Below are positions 25,576 through 34,206 of a DNA stretch of 64,000 bases, in pieces; positions within the stretch are counted from its first letter, which is position 1, and every line of letters begins with the position of its first letter. Under the pieces are notes generated by a model that was not told the origin of the DNA, made no database searches, and was given only the letters and a program-made list of their open reading frames with translations. Origin of the DNA: Candidatus Vecturithrix granuli (GTDB lineage Bacteria; Moduliflexota; Moduliflexia; Moduliflexales; Moduliflexaceae); assembly GCA_000739535.1 (NCBI GenBank), contig DF820467.1, forward strand, positions 141,895 to 205,894, read 5' to 3'. The position numbers and the translations under genes were made by a program.

Positions 25576-26235
25576 TCAAATGGCATGATGAGAACTTTGT
25601 CTTTGAATTTTACAGATTAACTCATAGACGTTTTTTACGTCTTCTATCATCTCAAAACGGGGAGGAGGAGGTTTTCCAAATTGATAGATATTTTCAAGCC
25701 AGGAAAGAGATAAAGGACCAAATATAATTGTTCCCGTAGTACTACTAGGCTTATCAAGAAGGCAAAATATATTGGGAAGCGTTGTTAAAGAGAAGCTCGT
25801 TACTCTTCCTGTCAAAGAAGTCCAGGAAAAGAATCCTTTCCCACGTACCAGCCATCTGTAACATCGAGTGAGAATTCCTGGAATGATTCTATTTTCAATG
25901 ATTCTTGCTGAATCAGATATAATGAGGATTCTTTTATCTGTCAGGCCATAATAAGTGTATTTTCTCTTAAATGCATCCACCCAAAAACGTCCAAACATCA
26001 GATAGAACCCAACGAACATGAAAGGAATCCCCCATAGTTTATACCATAGACTATATGGCTGAGTCATGACATGATATTCCCAATATATCCATCCTCCTCC
26101 CCAAAGATAGCTGACAACAGTAAAAACTATGTCTGACTTCCGAAAAAAGATGCCCTGTTTGGGTTGACCTGCCCAAAGCAGGAGCTCATTATTATCAAGT
26201 TCCATTGCAATCATAGAATAAATATCTTTCTTCAT
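25576..26235 (-). CDS. Membrane protein with a bacterial PH-like domain, candidate immunity protein
   Basis: A 219-residue protein. Two hydrophobic segments lie at about 35-55 and 65-85 (VFTVVSYLWGGGWIYWEY and GIPFMFVGFYLMFG). A PH-like part starts at YYGLTDKRILIISDSA, the usual opening of bPH domains. It ends with a soluble region. Such proteins are commonly of unknown function. It follows the last Rhs tip cassette in the same orientation, where immunity genes lie in the other cassettes, but it is longer than those and 273 bases away, so the immunity role is only a guess. The gap 26236-26508 holds short C/G-rich inverted repeats. Confidence 0.55.
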   Translation of the reverse strand: MKKDIYSMIAMELDNNELLLWAGQPKQGIFFRKSDIVFTVVSYLWGGGWIYWEYHVMTQPYSLWYKLWGIPFMFVGFYLMFGRFWVDAFKRKYTYYGLTDKRILIISDSARIIENRIIPGILTRCYRWLVRGKGFFSWTSLTGRVTSFSLTTLPNIFCLLDKPSSTTGTIIFGPLSLSWLENIYQFGKPPPPRFEMIEDVKNVYELICKIQRQSSHHAI

Positions 26236-26508
26236 AGTTTTGCTTAATTATTAAGGATTAACTTTAAGTCAACGTATACTCTAAATGCATACTGAAAATT
26301 TCACCCCTCCCATTCCCAAAGGGAAAGGAGTCTTCCCTCCTTCCGAGAGGGCAATACTGTCGACTTAAGGATCGCTGGCATCCCGCCGGTCCTGTATGCC
26401 GGCAAGATAGCGGCGATATCAAGCCTTAATTCAACAGCATTGTCGGAGAAGTACCGAGGATGAAATCAAAAACAGATATGGAAATTTTACCTTGCATTTA
26501 GTATACTT

Positions 26509-27465
26509 CTATTTATGAACTCCCCGTCCTTGCTGCCACCACAGTAACCATTTTTCAAAATCTCGTTGTAATTTTTCTCTTTCAGAAGGACTATAAATTT
26601 GTAAGCCATCTTTATCCCTTTTTATAAAAAGCTTACATCCACTGCCTAAACCTGTAGTACCAGCAAATCCTCCAGCACCGACTCCTATTATAACAGTCCC
26701 ACTACCATCCAGAGGACTCATCTCAGCAGCAGTTCCAATTCCAATTGCTCCTCCTCCACCAGTACTTACACCAAGAGAAGCTCCTTCAATGTCAAATATT
26801 GTATCCACTCCATTCCATTCCGTAGATTGAAGGTCAGCAAGAATCCCACTTCCTGTAGCCGCACCCAAACCACCACATATTGCAACAGCTTCATTGCCAT
26901 AACCATCGCAAACCTGAAGGAACGACGCTCCTCCAGCAACTGAAAAGAATTTTGCTTTACCAACACCAAAAGCTACGCCAAATCCGTCACCAGTTACAGC
27001 CCCCATCCGAGAAGGACATCGACTGTGTGTTGGAGTTTTAAAAACTTGACCGAGATATCCCATCTGCAATCCCCACGGGTCCACCCAGTTCACCGGATTA
27101 TTGCCCACAAAGGCATACAGGTTCAGCCCGCCGTGTTCGCCGAGCGGGTCGCGGGTCGTCCAGCGGCCCAGCGCCGGGGAATAGAAGCGGCGGCCGTAAT
27201 AGACCAGCCCGGTCCCGGCGTCGTAACGTTTGGTGGAAAACCCGAAGGGCTGTTCCAGCGTGCCGCTCTGCGCCAGCAGGTTGCCAAAAGGGTCGTACAG
27301 GTACTGCGCCACAATCGCCTGGGTATTGTCAAGGATTGTGTCCACATTCCCCCGACCATCGTACAGATAGGCATAATTCTGCCCATCCTGTTTCAGGTTC
27401 AGCAGGCCGCCGATGCCGCCGCCAAGATGCTGGCCACAGGTGTATTCGTGCAAGACTATCCTCAT
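26509..27465 (-). CDS. Orphan Rhs C-terminal cassette with a glycine-rich tip (tip 4)
   Basis: A 318-residue fragment of an Rhs protein. Residues 14-133 are the conserved Rhs core end: YLYDGRGNVDTILDN, RYDAGTGLVYYGRRFYSP, and the closing DPLGEHGG with GNNPVNWVDPWGL. After DPWGL, residues 134-318 form the variable tip, rich in glycine (GAATGSGILADL, GGGGAIGIG), with a charged end. In Rhs proteins the tip is usually a toxin. No shell-forming YD repeats, signal or secretion part is present, and there is no ribosome binding site at the ATG, so this is likely a silent donor cassette. The tip family is not recognised. Confidence 0.72.
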   Translation of the reverse strand: MRIVLHEYTCGQHLGGGIGGLLNLKQDGQNYAYLYDGRGNVDTILDNTQAIVAQYLYDPFGNLLAQSGTLEQPFGFSTKRYDAGTGLVYYGRRFYSPALGRWTTRDPLGEHGGLNLYAFVGNNPVNWVDPWGLQMGYLGQVFKTPTHSRCPSRMGAVTGDGFGVAFGVGKAKFFSVAGGASFLQVCDGYGNEAVAICGGLGAATGSGILADLQSTEWNGVDTIFDIEGASLGVSTGGGGAIGIGTAAEMSPLDGSGTVIIGVGAGGFAGTTGLGSGCKLFIKRDKDGLQIYSPSEREKLQRDFEKWLLWWQQGRGVHK

Positions 27466-27545
27466 GGACTAAAGTGTCTGGTCTTGCAGAATCAGCATAC
27501 TATTGCTTACGATACGGATAAAGTATTGTAAAAAAATCCATCATG

Positions 27546-28028
27546 CTATCGAGCTTGTTTGGCTCGCTTTTTTACAATTTGATCAAGCTCAGTAAATATT
27601 TCAAAATTGCCTGTTAATACATCAGCAGCGTAAATTTTCAAGTTATCGGCAAACTTCGACACATACAATGTCATACCCTGTTCTTTATTATAGAATTCTG
27701 ACTCAATTCCGTAGTAGTAGGCAGGTTTCATTGTTGCATCAGGATTTTTGATAGTGACAATATCATCTAAGCAAAAAGCATTGAGCACAGAGTTCTCAGT
27801 TATAGGGCTGGGGTTTTCTACCAACTTGCCATTGATTAATCGATAAAGCATGATGAAAATATACGCTTCTCTAAACTCGTATATAACATGGACTCCTGTT
27901 GTTGCGTTTAAAAACACGATATCGTATCCCCAGTTTTCTTCCCTCTTCTTTACAAACTTAAAACCATAGTCGGTAATTAGAAAGTGGAACTGCTCTAACA
28001 CAATCTGGTCAAAATTTTTTCCACTCAT
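27546..28028 (-). CDS. Probable immunity protein of Rhs tip 3
   Basis: A 160-residue soluble protein with no recognised domain. It lies directly after tip 3 (5-base gap), where immunity genes are expected. It is clearly paralogous to the protein at 29022-29504. Both start with a QIVL.QF.FLI.DYGFK stretch, and the last 23 residues (TGNFEIFTELDQIVKKRAK and following) are almost identical. The DNA of that identical end is also conserved, so the 3' part may be a recombination tract. Confidence 0.65.
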   Translation of the reverse strand: MSGKNFDQIVLEQFHFLITDYGFKFVKKREENWGYDIVFLNATTGVHVIYEFREAYIFIMLYRLINGKLVENPSPITENSVLNAFCLDDIVTIKNPDATMKPAYYYGIESEFYNKEQGMTLYVSKFADNLKIYAADVLTGNFEIFTELDQIVKKRAKQAR

Positions 28029-28033
28029 ACGTG

Positions 28034-28930
28034 TTACCTCGGCGTTACAACAGTTGGATATTTATACTGTAAAAGGATATCTTTTTCTACTTGATAGAAA
28101 GGGCTTCTGGTTAATCTTGTGACATCTATGTCAATATCATAAATATCATAACCGGCCTTTATCTTGCTTATCATCCAACGAGCATCTCTGGCCAACGCTG
28201 CCTTCAGTTCTGCTGGTGTCATGAATCGATTTTTGGGGAAATTTTTACTCCAAGCCTGATACCACTTTGCATTAATTCCCTGAGCTCTTAATCGCCGTGC
28301 AACAGCTTTCACGGAATCCATCCCTTCGCCTATCACAACAGCCTTGCCGCCCCCATTTATATTAAGAGGACAAACCATCCCCATAGCAAAATCGCCAATT
28401 TCACTTGCTATCCCATCAGGAGTAATGGGTAGAAACATATCAAGAAGCCAACCTGGTGCAAAATCCAAATACTGTTTCCTGAAATTCGTTCTCCATTCGA
28501 TAAGGTTTGACACATCAAGGACTTGCAATCCCCACGGATCGATCCAGTTCACCGGATTATTGCCGACAAAGGCATACAGGTTCAGCCCGCCGTGTTCGCC
28601 GAGCGGGTCGCGCGTCGTCCAGCGGGACATCGCCGGGGAATAGAAGCGGTAGCCGGAATAGACCAGCCCGGTCCCGGTATCGTAGCGTTTCGTGGAAAAA
28701 CCAAAGGGCTGGTCGAGCGTGCCGCTTTGGGCCAGCAGGTTGCCAAAGGGGTCGTACAGGTACTGCGCCACAATCGCCTGAGTATTGTCAAGGATTGTGT
28801 CCACATTCCCCCGACCATCGTACAGATAGGCATAATTCTGCCCATCCTGTTTCAGGTTCAGCAGGCCGCCGATGCCGCCGCCAAGATGCTGGCCACAGGT
28901 GTATTCGCACAGGATGTCATCATATCCCAT
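28034..28930 (-). CDS. Orphan Rhs C-terminal cassette, toxin-like tip 3
   Basis: A 298-residue fragment. The Rhs core end occupies about 16-135, ending GNNPVNWIDPWGL. The tip (136-298) contains KAVVIGEGMDSVKAVARRL, AKWYQAW, RDARWMISKIKAGYDIYDID and RSPFYQVEKDIL. This IGExM / WY..W / RWI / IYDI / R.RS.FY..E order looks like a common Rhs tip class, but I cannot name its activity. The tip is homologous to tip 2. The ORF begins MGYDDILCEYTCG, which joins the homologous stretch GACATCCTG of the longer cassette at 30819, suggesting a recombination point. Confidence 0.75.
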   Translation of the reverse strand: MGYDDILCEYTCGQHLGGGIGGLLNLKQDGQNYAYLYDGRGNVDTILDNTQAIVAQYLYDPFGNLLAQSGTLDQPFGFSTKRYDTGTGLVYSGYRFYSPAMSRWTTRDPLGEHGGLNLYAFVGNNPVNWIDPWGLQVLDVSNLIEWRTNFRKQYLDFAPGWLLDMFLPITPDGIASEIGDFAMGMVCPLNINGGGKAVVIGEGMDSVKAVARRLRAQGINAKWYQAWSKNFPKNRFMTPAELKAALARDARWMISKIKAGYDIYDIDIDVTRLTRSPFYQVEKDILLQYKYPTVVTPR

Positions 28931-29021
28931 GGTCTGAGGCGTCCGGTCTTACAAAGGCAACATACTATTGCGCACGATAAGGATTTCTTCCTCCTAAAGT
29001 ATTGTAAAAAAATCCACCATG

Positions 29022-29504
29022 CTATCGAGCTTGTTTGGCTCGCTTTTTTACGATTTGATCAAGCTCCGTAAATAGCTCAAAATTCCCTGTTAATACATCC
29101 TCTGCATATGTCTTCAAATTCTCTGCAAATCTTGACACGTATAAACTTAATCCATGTTCCTTATTATGAAATTCTGAATCATCACTATAACCAGAGAGTG
29201 GGTACATCGCCGCCTTTGGATTTCTAATAGAGACAATATCATCTAAATAAAAGGAATGGAGAACAGTATTATTTTTGATAGGATAAGAATTTTCTATCAA
29301 TTCTCCATTAACTAGCTTATACAGCCTTATGAAAAGAAACGTTTCTCTATACTCGTATGTAATTCGGATTCCTGTGGTGTTATTAACAAAGATAAACTCA
29401 TAACCCCAGGGATGTTTCCTTTTTTTAGAACGTTTAAAACCATAATCACTAATCAAAAATTTGAATTGGTCCAAAACAATTTGAGCAAAATTTTGCATAT
29501 TCAT
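29022..29504 (-). CDS. Probable immunity protein of Rhs tip 2
   Basis: A 160-residue soluble protein, 7 bases after tip 2. It is paralogous to the protein at 27546-28028 over its full length, with an almost identical C-terminal end and diverged middle. That is what is expected of immunity proteins whose partner toxins have diverged. No known domain was recognised. Confidence 0.65.
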   Translation of the reverse strand: MNMQNFAQIVLDQFKFLISDYGFKRSKKRKHPWGYEFIFVNNTTGIRITYEYRETFLFIRLYKLVNGELIENSYPIKNNTVLHSFYLDDIVSIRNPKAAMYPLSGYSDDSEFHNKEHGLSLYVSRFAENLKTYAEDVLTGNFELFTELDQIVKKRAKQAR

Positions 29505-29511
29505 GGATTAG

Positions 29512-30426
29512 TTACCTCTTAAGTGGAATAGTTGGGTAATTACGCTGTAAAAGAATGAGTCTTTCTAGCAGATAATATATACTTCGTGTTGGTCTATTAG
29601 GATCTATCCCAATATCATAAATGACATAACCTGCCTTGATTTTATTCGTTATCCATCGAGCATCTCTATCTAAAACTGCCAATGTATCTGCTCGCATATC
29701 AATAGGGAAATTCTTTGTCTTCCACACTTGATACCACTTTGCATTAATTCCTTGAGATTTCAATTGTCGTGCTACAGTCATGATGTCTTCCACCCCCTCA
29801 CCTATCACAATAGCCTTACTTCCCTCGGATATAATATTAAGGGGACACACCATCCCCATCACCTGGCCTTCCAGACCCGATGCAATTCCCTCAGAGGTAG
29901 TTGGGAAAAACATCTCAAGAAGAAATTGAGGCAGAAAATCTAGCGTCCTCTGAATAGCTTGATGACGTTGTATGTAGGCATCAAAATCAATTGAGAGTCT
30001 GAGCCTGGCTAGTCCCCACGGGTCTACCCAATTTACCGGATTATTCCCCACAAAGGCATACAGGTTCAGCCCGCCGTGTTCGCCGAGCGGGTCGCGGGTG
30101 GTCCAGCGTCCCAGCGCCGGGGAATAGAAGCGGTAGCCGTAATAGACCAGCCCGGTCCCGGTATCGTAGCGTTTCGTGGAAAAACCAAAGGGCTGGTCGA
30201 GCGTGCCGCTTTGGGCCAGCAGGTTGCCAAAGGGGTCGTACAGGTACTGCGCCACAATCGCCTGAGTATTGTCAAGGATTGTGTCCACATTCCCCCGACC
30301 ATCGTACAGATAGGCATAATTCTGCCCATCCTGTTTCAGGTTCAGCAGGCCGCCAATGCCGCCGCCTAAACAGGTGGATTCCTTGAGAATATTGTTCCTC
30401 CCATCGCTCTCAATATCAAAGAACAA
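29512..30426 (-). CDS. Orphan Rhs C-terminal cassette, toxin-like tip 2
   Basis: A 304-residue fragment. The Rhs core end is at about 20-139, nearly identical at DNA level to the core in tip 3 (28560-28900 against 30030-30370). The tip (140-304) has AIVIGEGVEDIMTVARQL, AKWYQVW, RDARWITNKIKAGYVIYDIG and RSIYYLLERLIL, homologous to tip 3 but diverged. It starts with MFFDIESDGRNNILKEST and has no good ribosome binding site. Like the other cassettes it lacks the Rhs shell. Confidence 0.75.
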   Translation of the reverse strand: MFFDIESDGRNNILKESTCLGGGIGGLLNLKQDGQNYAYLYDGRGNVDTILDNTQAIVAQYLYDPFGNLLAQSGTLDQPFGFSTKRYDTGTGLVYYGYRFYSPALGRWTTRDPLGEHGGLNLYAFVGNNPVNWVDPWGLARLRLSIDFDAYIQRHQAIQRTLDFLPQFLLEMFFPTTSEGIASGLEGQVMGMVCPLNIISEGSKAIVIGEGVEDIMTVARQLKSQGINAKWYQVWKTKNFPIDMRADTLAVLDRDARWITNKIKAGYVIYDIGIDPNRPTRSIYYLLERLILLQRNYPTIPLKR

Positions 30427-30525
30427 TGGTAATAGAGGCTAATATCCTATTTTTATTCCTTCTACCCCTTTGAAGCGTAACATGAGCTTTTTCTGTTTTC
30501 ATTACAGTCATTTCAATAAATTATC

Positions 30526-30792
30526 TCATCCTTTTTCGCTATGAAAGGATTTTTTATACTCGCTCTCTCTTTTTATTACGATATATTTTTTGATATAAAA
30601 TGGAAAAAAGATAAACACAACTCCCCAAATAGCTCCCCCCATATCCCAACCATGCCAGGAAAGTATGTTCGCAACAATTCCAGACGAATGCTCTCGAAGG
30701 AGTGTCAGATAAACTCCCCATCCAGCTATTGTTAAAAGTACTTGCAGTGTAGAAACCACAAGAACGCAGAGAAAAATCATTATTCGCCTCAT
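30526..30792 (-). CDS. Small membrane protein, candidate immunity protein of Rhs tip 1
   Basis: An 88-residue protein with two hydrophobic segments (about 5-28 and 52-68, IWGVVFIFFPFYI) and a basic C-terminal end. It follows tip 1 by 26 bases on the same strand. Tip 1 ends in a glycine-zipper region likely to be membrane-active, so a small membrane immunity protein would make sense. This is position-based inference, and no family was recognised. Confidence 0.5.
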   Translation of the reverse strand: MRRIMIFLCVLVVSTLQVLLTIAGWGVYLTLLREHSSGIVANILSWHGWDMGGAIWGVVFIFFPFYIKKYIVIKRESEYKKSFHSEKG

Positions 30793-30818
30793 GACATAAC
30801 TCCCTGAGATCGTTTAGA

Positions 30819-31892
30819 TTAATAAGAACACGCATCTTCGAGTTCTTGCCATTGGATACTCTTCCAGATTATCACATTGCCCGATAACAATCCGGTTCCC
30901 AATGTCCCTTCAAGAGTGACGCCATCAGCATAAGCACTTACTGGCCCCAATATGCTTCCCCAAACGAGCCCTGATGCAGTTGAATCAATGACATCTTTCC
31001 AACTAGCGGCTTCATTTGGATTGACGAGATCAAACATTTCACCAGTGATTCCTGAAGTAACCCCTCCTGCTGCTCCAGAAACCGCCCCAGCCATAATTGC
31101 AGATCCTGAAGCTCCCCACACTGGATTAAATGTTAACCCCGTAATAAATCCTCCAACTGCCCCAGATACTGCTCCTTTCCAGAATCCAGTACCATTGGCC
31201 GCACCAATGATTCCACCTCCCAACCCTCCAATCAATGCACCCAAACCGGCCCCAGCAAGTTCTTGTCCGTAAGGATCCACCCAGTTCACCGGATTATTGC
31301 CGACAAAGGCGTACAGGTTCAGCCCGCCGTGTTCGCCGAGTGGGTCGCGGGTCGTCCAGCGTCCCATCGCCGGGGAATAGAAGCGGCGGCCGTAATAGAC
31401 CAGTCCGGTCGCGGCGTCGCAGCGTTTGGTGGAGAAGCGGAAGGGCTGTTCCAGTGTGCCGCTCTGGGCCAGCAGGTTGTCAAAGGGGTCGTAGCGGTAT
31501 TGCGCCACAATCGCCTGAGTATTGTCAAGGATGGCTTCGACATTGCCTTTGCCGTCGTACAGGTAGTTATAGTGTGCATCCCCCTGTGGCACGTGCAGAC
31601 TCAGCAGGCCGCCGATGCCGCCGCCTAAACTCAGTCCCCAGGTGTATTCGCGCAGGATGTCGCCGGCCGGGTTGCGTTCCTGCAGCGACAGCGCTCCGTC
31701 GCGGACAATACGCAGGTCGTTGATTTGCGCCAGAAAGCCGTCACCGTTGTATGTGTAGGTGTACGTGTGCGACCCGCCGCCATCGGTATATTGCAATGAG
31801 ATCAACCGGTTGGCCACGTCGTAGTCCGCTGTAAAAGAGAATCCTTCCGGCGTGAAGCCGCCGGTCAGAAACTTAACAAAATATGTAGTCAT
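30819..31892 (-). CDS. Truncated Rhs protein with a glycine-zipper tip (tip 1)
   Basis: A 357-residue protein. Residues 1-75 carry YD-type repeats (FTADYDVANRLISLQYTDG, YTYTYNGDGFLAQIND), and the core end runs to DPYGQ at 206-210. The tip (211-357) opens with repeated GxxxG stretches (GAGLGALIGGLGGGIIGAA), so it may insert in membranes. It has more core than the other three cassettes but still no shell or secretion part. Its ATG overlaps the stop of the inositol-monophosphatase-like gene by 4 bases (ATGA), so it may be translated by coupling, unlike the other cassettes. The tip activity is unknown. Confidence 0.72.
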   Translation of the reverse strand: MTTYFVKFLTGGFTPEGFSFTADYDVANRLISLQYTDGGGSHTYTYTYNGDGFLAQINDLRIVRDGALSLQERNPAGDILREYTWGLSLGGGIGGLLSLHVPQGDAHYNYLYDGKGNVEAILDNTQAIVAQYRYDPFDNLLAQSGTLEQPFRFSTKRCDAATGLVYYGRRFYSPAMGRWTTRDPLGEHGGLNLYAFVGNNPVNWVDPYGQELAGAGLGALIGGLGGGIIGAANGTGFWKGAVSGAVGGFITGLTFNPVWGASGSAIMAGAVSGAAGGVTSGITGEMFDLVNPNEAASWKDVIDSTASGLVWGSILGPVSAYADGVTLEGTLGTGLLSGNVIIWKSIQWQELEDACSY

Positions 31893-32695
31893 TTATCCTG
31901 TAAAACTACAACTTCTTGCAGCAATTTTTCGTGTAAGCGGCCATTTGACGCCAGAAGAAAGGCATTCTGCCGATCCCAATGCCGGCCTTGCCAATCGGAA
32001 ACTTTGCCTCCGGCCTCTTCCACCAGGACAATGCCGGCCGCGTAATCCCAGAGTTCGTCGCCGGAGCAGAGAAAGCCCTCGGCGCAGCCGCGCGCCAGAT
32101 AGGTTAATTCCAGCGCGGTCGCGCCTAAAGCCCTGATCGAATACTGACCGATCAGCCGATCCGACAGCCAGGCGAAACGCTGCTTATCAATCGGATGAGA
32201 GCCATGGTTCAGGAACAGTATGGTTGCTTCAGGATCGGTTGTCTCAGAGACGTGTAAGGGCTGTTCGTTCAGATACGCGCCTTTGCCCTGTTCCGCGTAA
32301 AAACATTCATCCGTGAGCGGGTTATAAATCACCCCCAGGATCGCCTCGCCCTCTTCAACCAGTCCGATTGAGACGACAAACAAGGGAATCTGCCGCGCAA
32401 AATTCGAGGTGCCATCCAGAGGGTCAATAATCCAGGAACGTCCGGCCGGCGGTTCATGCGGCGCGCTTTCTTCGCTGATAATGGCGTAGGGTGAATTCGC
32501 CTGTAACAGGTCAATAATCGCACGTTCAGCGGCTTTATCAGTTTCCGTCACCAGTCCTTTGCCATCGGGTTTCACCGCAAAAGTTTTGGTTTTTTCGTAC
32601 TGTTCGGCAATCACCGCGCCAGCCCGCCGCGCCGCTTCGATTGCCAGTTCAAGGTCAGAAGAAAGATAAACAGGCGCAGACGTTATACGTTGCAT
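31889..32695 (-). CDS. Inositol-monophosphatase family protein
   Basis: A 268-residue protein of normal family length. It has the metal site EES at 75-77, DPLDGT at 91-96 (WIIDPLDGTSNF), and the C-terminal ELWDYAAGIVLVEEAGG. The family dephosphorylates inositol phosphate, or acts as CysQ/SuhB, using Mg. The true substrate is not evident. The start is preceded by AGAGGAGAATATT, joined to a family B repeat. The 3' end overlaps the Rhs cassette by 4 bases. Confidence 0.88.
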   Translation of the reverse strand: MQRITSAPVYLSSDLELAIEAARRAGAVIAEQYEKTKTFAVKPDGKGLVTETDKAAERAIIDLLQANSPYAIISEESAPHEPPAGRSWIIDPLDGTSNFARQIPLFVVSIGLVEEGEAILGVIYNPLTDECFYAEQGKGAYLNEQPLHVSETTDPEATILFLNHGSHPIDKQRFAWLSDRLIGQYSIRALGATALELTYLARGCAEGFLCSGDELWDYAAGIVLVEEAGGKVSDWQGRHWDRQNAFLLASNGRLHEKLLQEVVVLQDK

Positions 32696-32699
32696 AATA

Positions 32700-32860
32700 T
32701 TCTCCTCTGAAACTACAAGGATTTTCTGTAGGAAGGATTCTTAACGGCGAATTGGTCGGCGTGAGACCGAACCATGCCTCTGAAAATCCCTCCCACACGA
32801 AATCCTTGGAGTTTCATGGCGATGGACGAGCACAAGCTCATGATAGTTCCTATAAAACTG
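32700..32860. repeat. SD-linked palindrome, family B (copy 5)
   Basis: Arms GAAACTACAAGGATTTTC and ATCCTTGGAGTTTC enclose a second hairpin with GGCGAATTGGTCGG and its mirror. On the minus strand it ends CTTGTAGTTTCAGAGGAG, the ribosome binding site of the inositol-monophosphatase-like gene. The inner section (CAGAGGCATGGTTCGG, CCGTTAAGAATCC) is shared with the copy at 39042-39210. Confidence 0.85.
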
Positions 32861-33117
32861 CAGGAATGAGGAATAAGCAAAAATTTTCCCTGCATTACTT
32901 GAAGCACTAAGTACTAAAAAAGCACGCATCACGTCAACAAATTTCATTCTCCGGACATGTTTTTATTTGACAAACTGATGAAAAGATTTGAGTATCGACA
33001 TTTAACCCTTTGAGAATACAAGCAGAACGACGGGACTTCTCATGCAGGTTCGGAATGTGGCACGCCTGCCCGTGTGTGGCCTTCTATACTTACATGAGAA
33101 TGCTATGCCGTTTATAA

Positions 33118-33265
33118 CATACAATAGTTCGGACAGTTTTTGTGTCCCCCCCTTTATCCCCCCGTAAACGGGGAGATATTGGAGATGGTACCTCTCATGT
33201 CTGCTTCCCCCCGCTTGCGGGGGGATTGAGGGGGGTGGAATCAAAACTGTCCGCAGTATTGTAAC
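33118..33265. repeat. Palindrome before the oligopeptide operon
   Basis: Outer arms CGGACAGTTTTTG and CAAAACTGTCCG (33133 and 33242) flank CCCCCC/GGGGGG runs. Inside are two hairpins: CCCCGTAAACGGGG near 33158 and CCCCCCGCTTGCGGGGGG near 33207. It ends a few bases before the oppB start codon. The remainder of the 32696-33270 gap apart from this and the family B copy has no recognisable feature. Confidence 0.75.
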
Positions 33266-33270
33266 ATACC

Positions 33271-34203
33271 ATGCCCATCTACATCATTAAACGTATATTT
33301 TCTTCGCTGGTGTCGCTGATTCTGGTTTCAATTATCATTTTCATCATGATGCACAAAATTCCCGGCGGGCCTTTTGATGAGACGAAAATGCCGCTTTCCG
33401 AAGCGGCGCGGCAGAAGATTATGAAAATGTATGGTCTGGATCAACCCCTGTATGTCCAATATGTCAAGTTCATGTGGAACGCGATTCATCTGCGTTTCGG
33501 GCGATCCTATCAAAGTCCGGGCGAAGAGATCACCGCGTTGATCGCTCGCACCCTAAAAGTAAGCGCGTTTTTAGGGGGCCTGGGGTTGGCCTTTGCCTTG
33601 CCGATCGGCTTGCTGCTCGGAATCCTTTCGGCCATGAAGCCGAACAGCCTGATTGATTACCTGTGCACGATTATCGCCAGTTATACGATTGCCGTGCCGG
33701 TCTATGTCAGTTCGATCTTTCTGGTATTTATCTTTTCCATCGGTCTGCGCTGGTTTCCCACCGGCGGCTTTGCCGGACCGAAAACCTGGGTCATGCCGAT
33801 CATTGCCTACGGGTTATTCCCGCTGGGAATTATCGCCCGCTACACTCGTTCCAGCATGTTAGAAGTACTCAACGAACCCTACATTCTCACGGCGCGCTCT
33901 AAAGGATTGTCTAAATGGCGCGTGGTGATTATTCATGCGTTCAAAAATGCGTTGATTCCGATTCTCACGATTATGCTGCCGATGTTTACCGGCATCATGA
34001 CCGGCAGTATTTTTGTTGAGAAAATCTTTCGCATCCCCGGTTTAGGCGGCTATTTTGTCACCAGCATTTACAAACGGGATTATCCCCTGGAAATGACGTT
34101 AATGCTGTTCATTACGGTGTCGCTCTCGTTGACCTATTTGATTATTGATATTTTATATACCCTGGTTGATCCGCGTGTACGCCTTGAAAAAGAGAGAAAA
34201 TAA
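33271..34203 (+). CDS. Oligopeptide ABC transporter permease (OppB/DppB type)
   Basis: A 310-residue membrane protein with six hydrophobic segments. It has the family N terminus YIIKRIFSSLVSLILV, MYGLDQPLYVQYVKF, and the EAA-like loop DYLCTI...ARSKGLSKWRVVIIHAFKNALIP that contacts the ATPase. The C-terminal motif is GSIFVEKIFRIPGLGGYF. It forms the peptide channel with the next gene product. The ribosome binding site is poor, because a palindrome abuts the start. It is the first gene of the opp operon. Confidence 0.92.
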   Translation: MPIYIIKRIFSSLVSLILVSIIIFIMMHKIPGGPFDETKMPLSEAARQKIMKMYGLDQPLYVQYVKFMWNAIHLRFGRSYQSPGEEITALIARTLKVSAFLGGLGLAFALPIGLLLGILSAMKPNSLIDYLCTIIASYTIAVPVYVSSIFLVFIFSIGLRWFPTGGFAGPKTWVMPIIAYGLFPLGIIARYTRSSMLEVLNEPYILTARSKGLSKWRVVIIHAFKNALIPILTIMLPMFTGIMTGSIFVEKIFRIPGLGGYFVTSIYKRDYPLEMTLMLFITVSLSLTYLIIDILYTLVDPRVRLEKERK

Positions 34204-34206
34204 ATT

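Noticed and set aside
28507-29071. Open frames on the plus strand opposite the Rhs cores, repeated in three cassettes
   Set aside because: They recur because the core DNA is repeated. The translations (Arg/Gln/Ala-rich) show no domain, and the minus-strand Rhs core is unmistakable.
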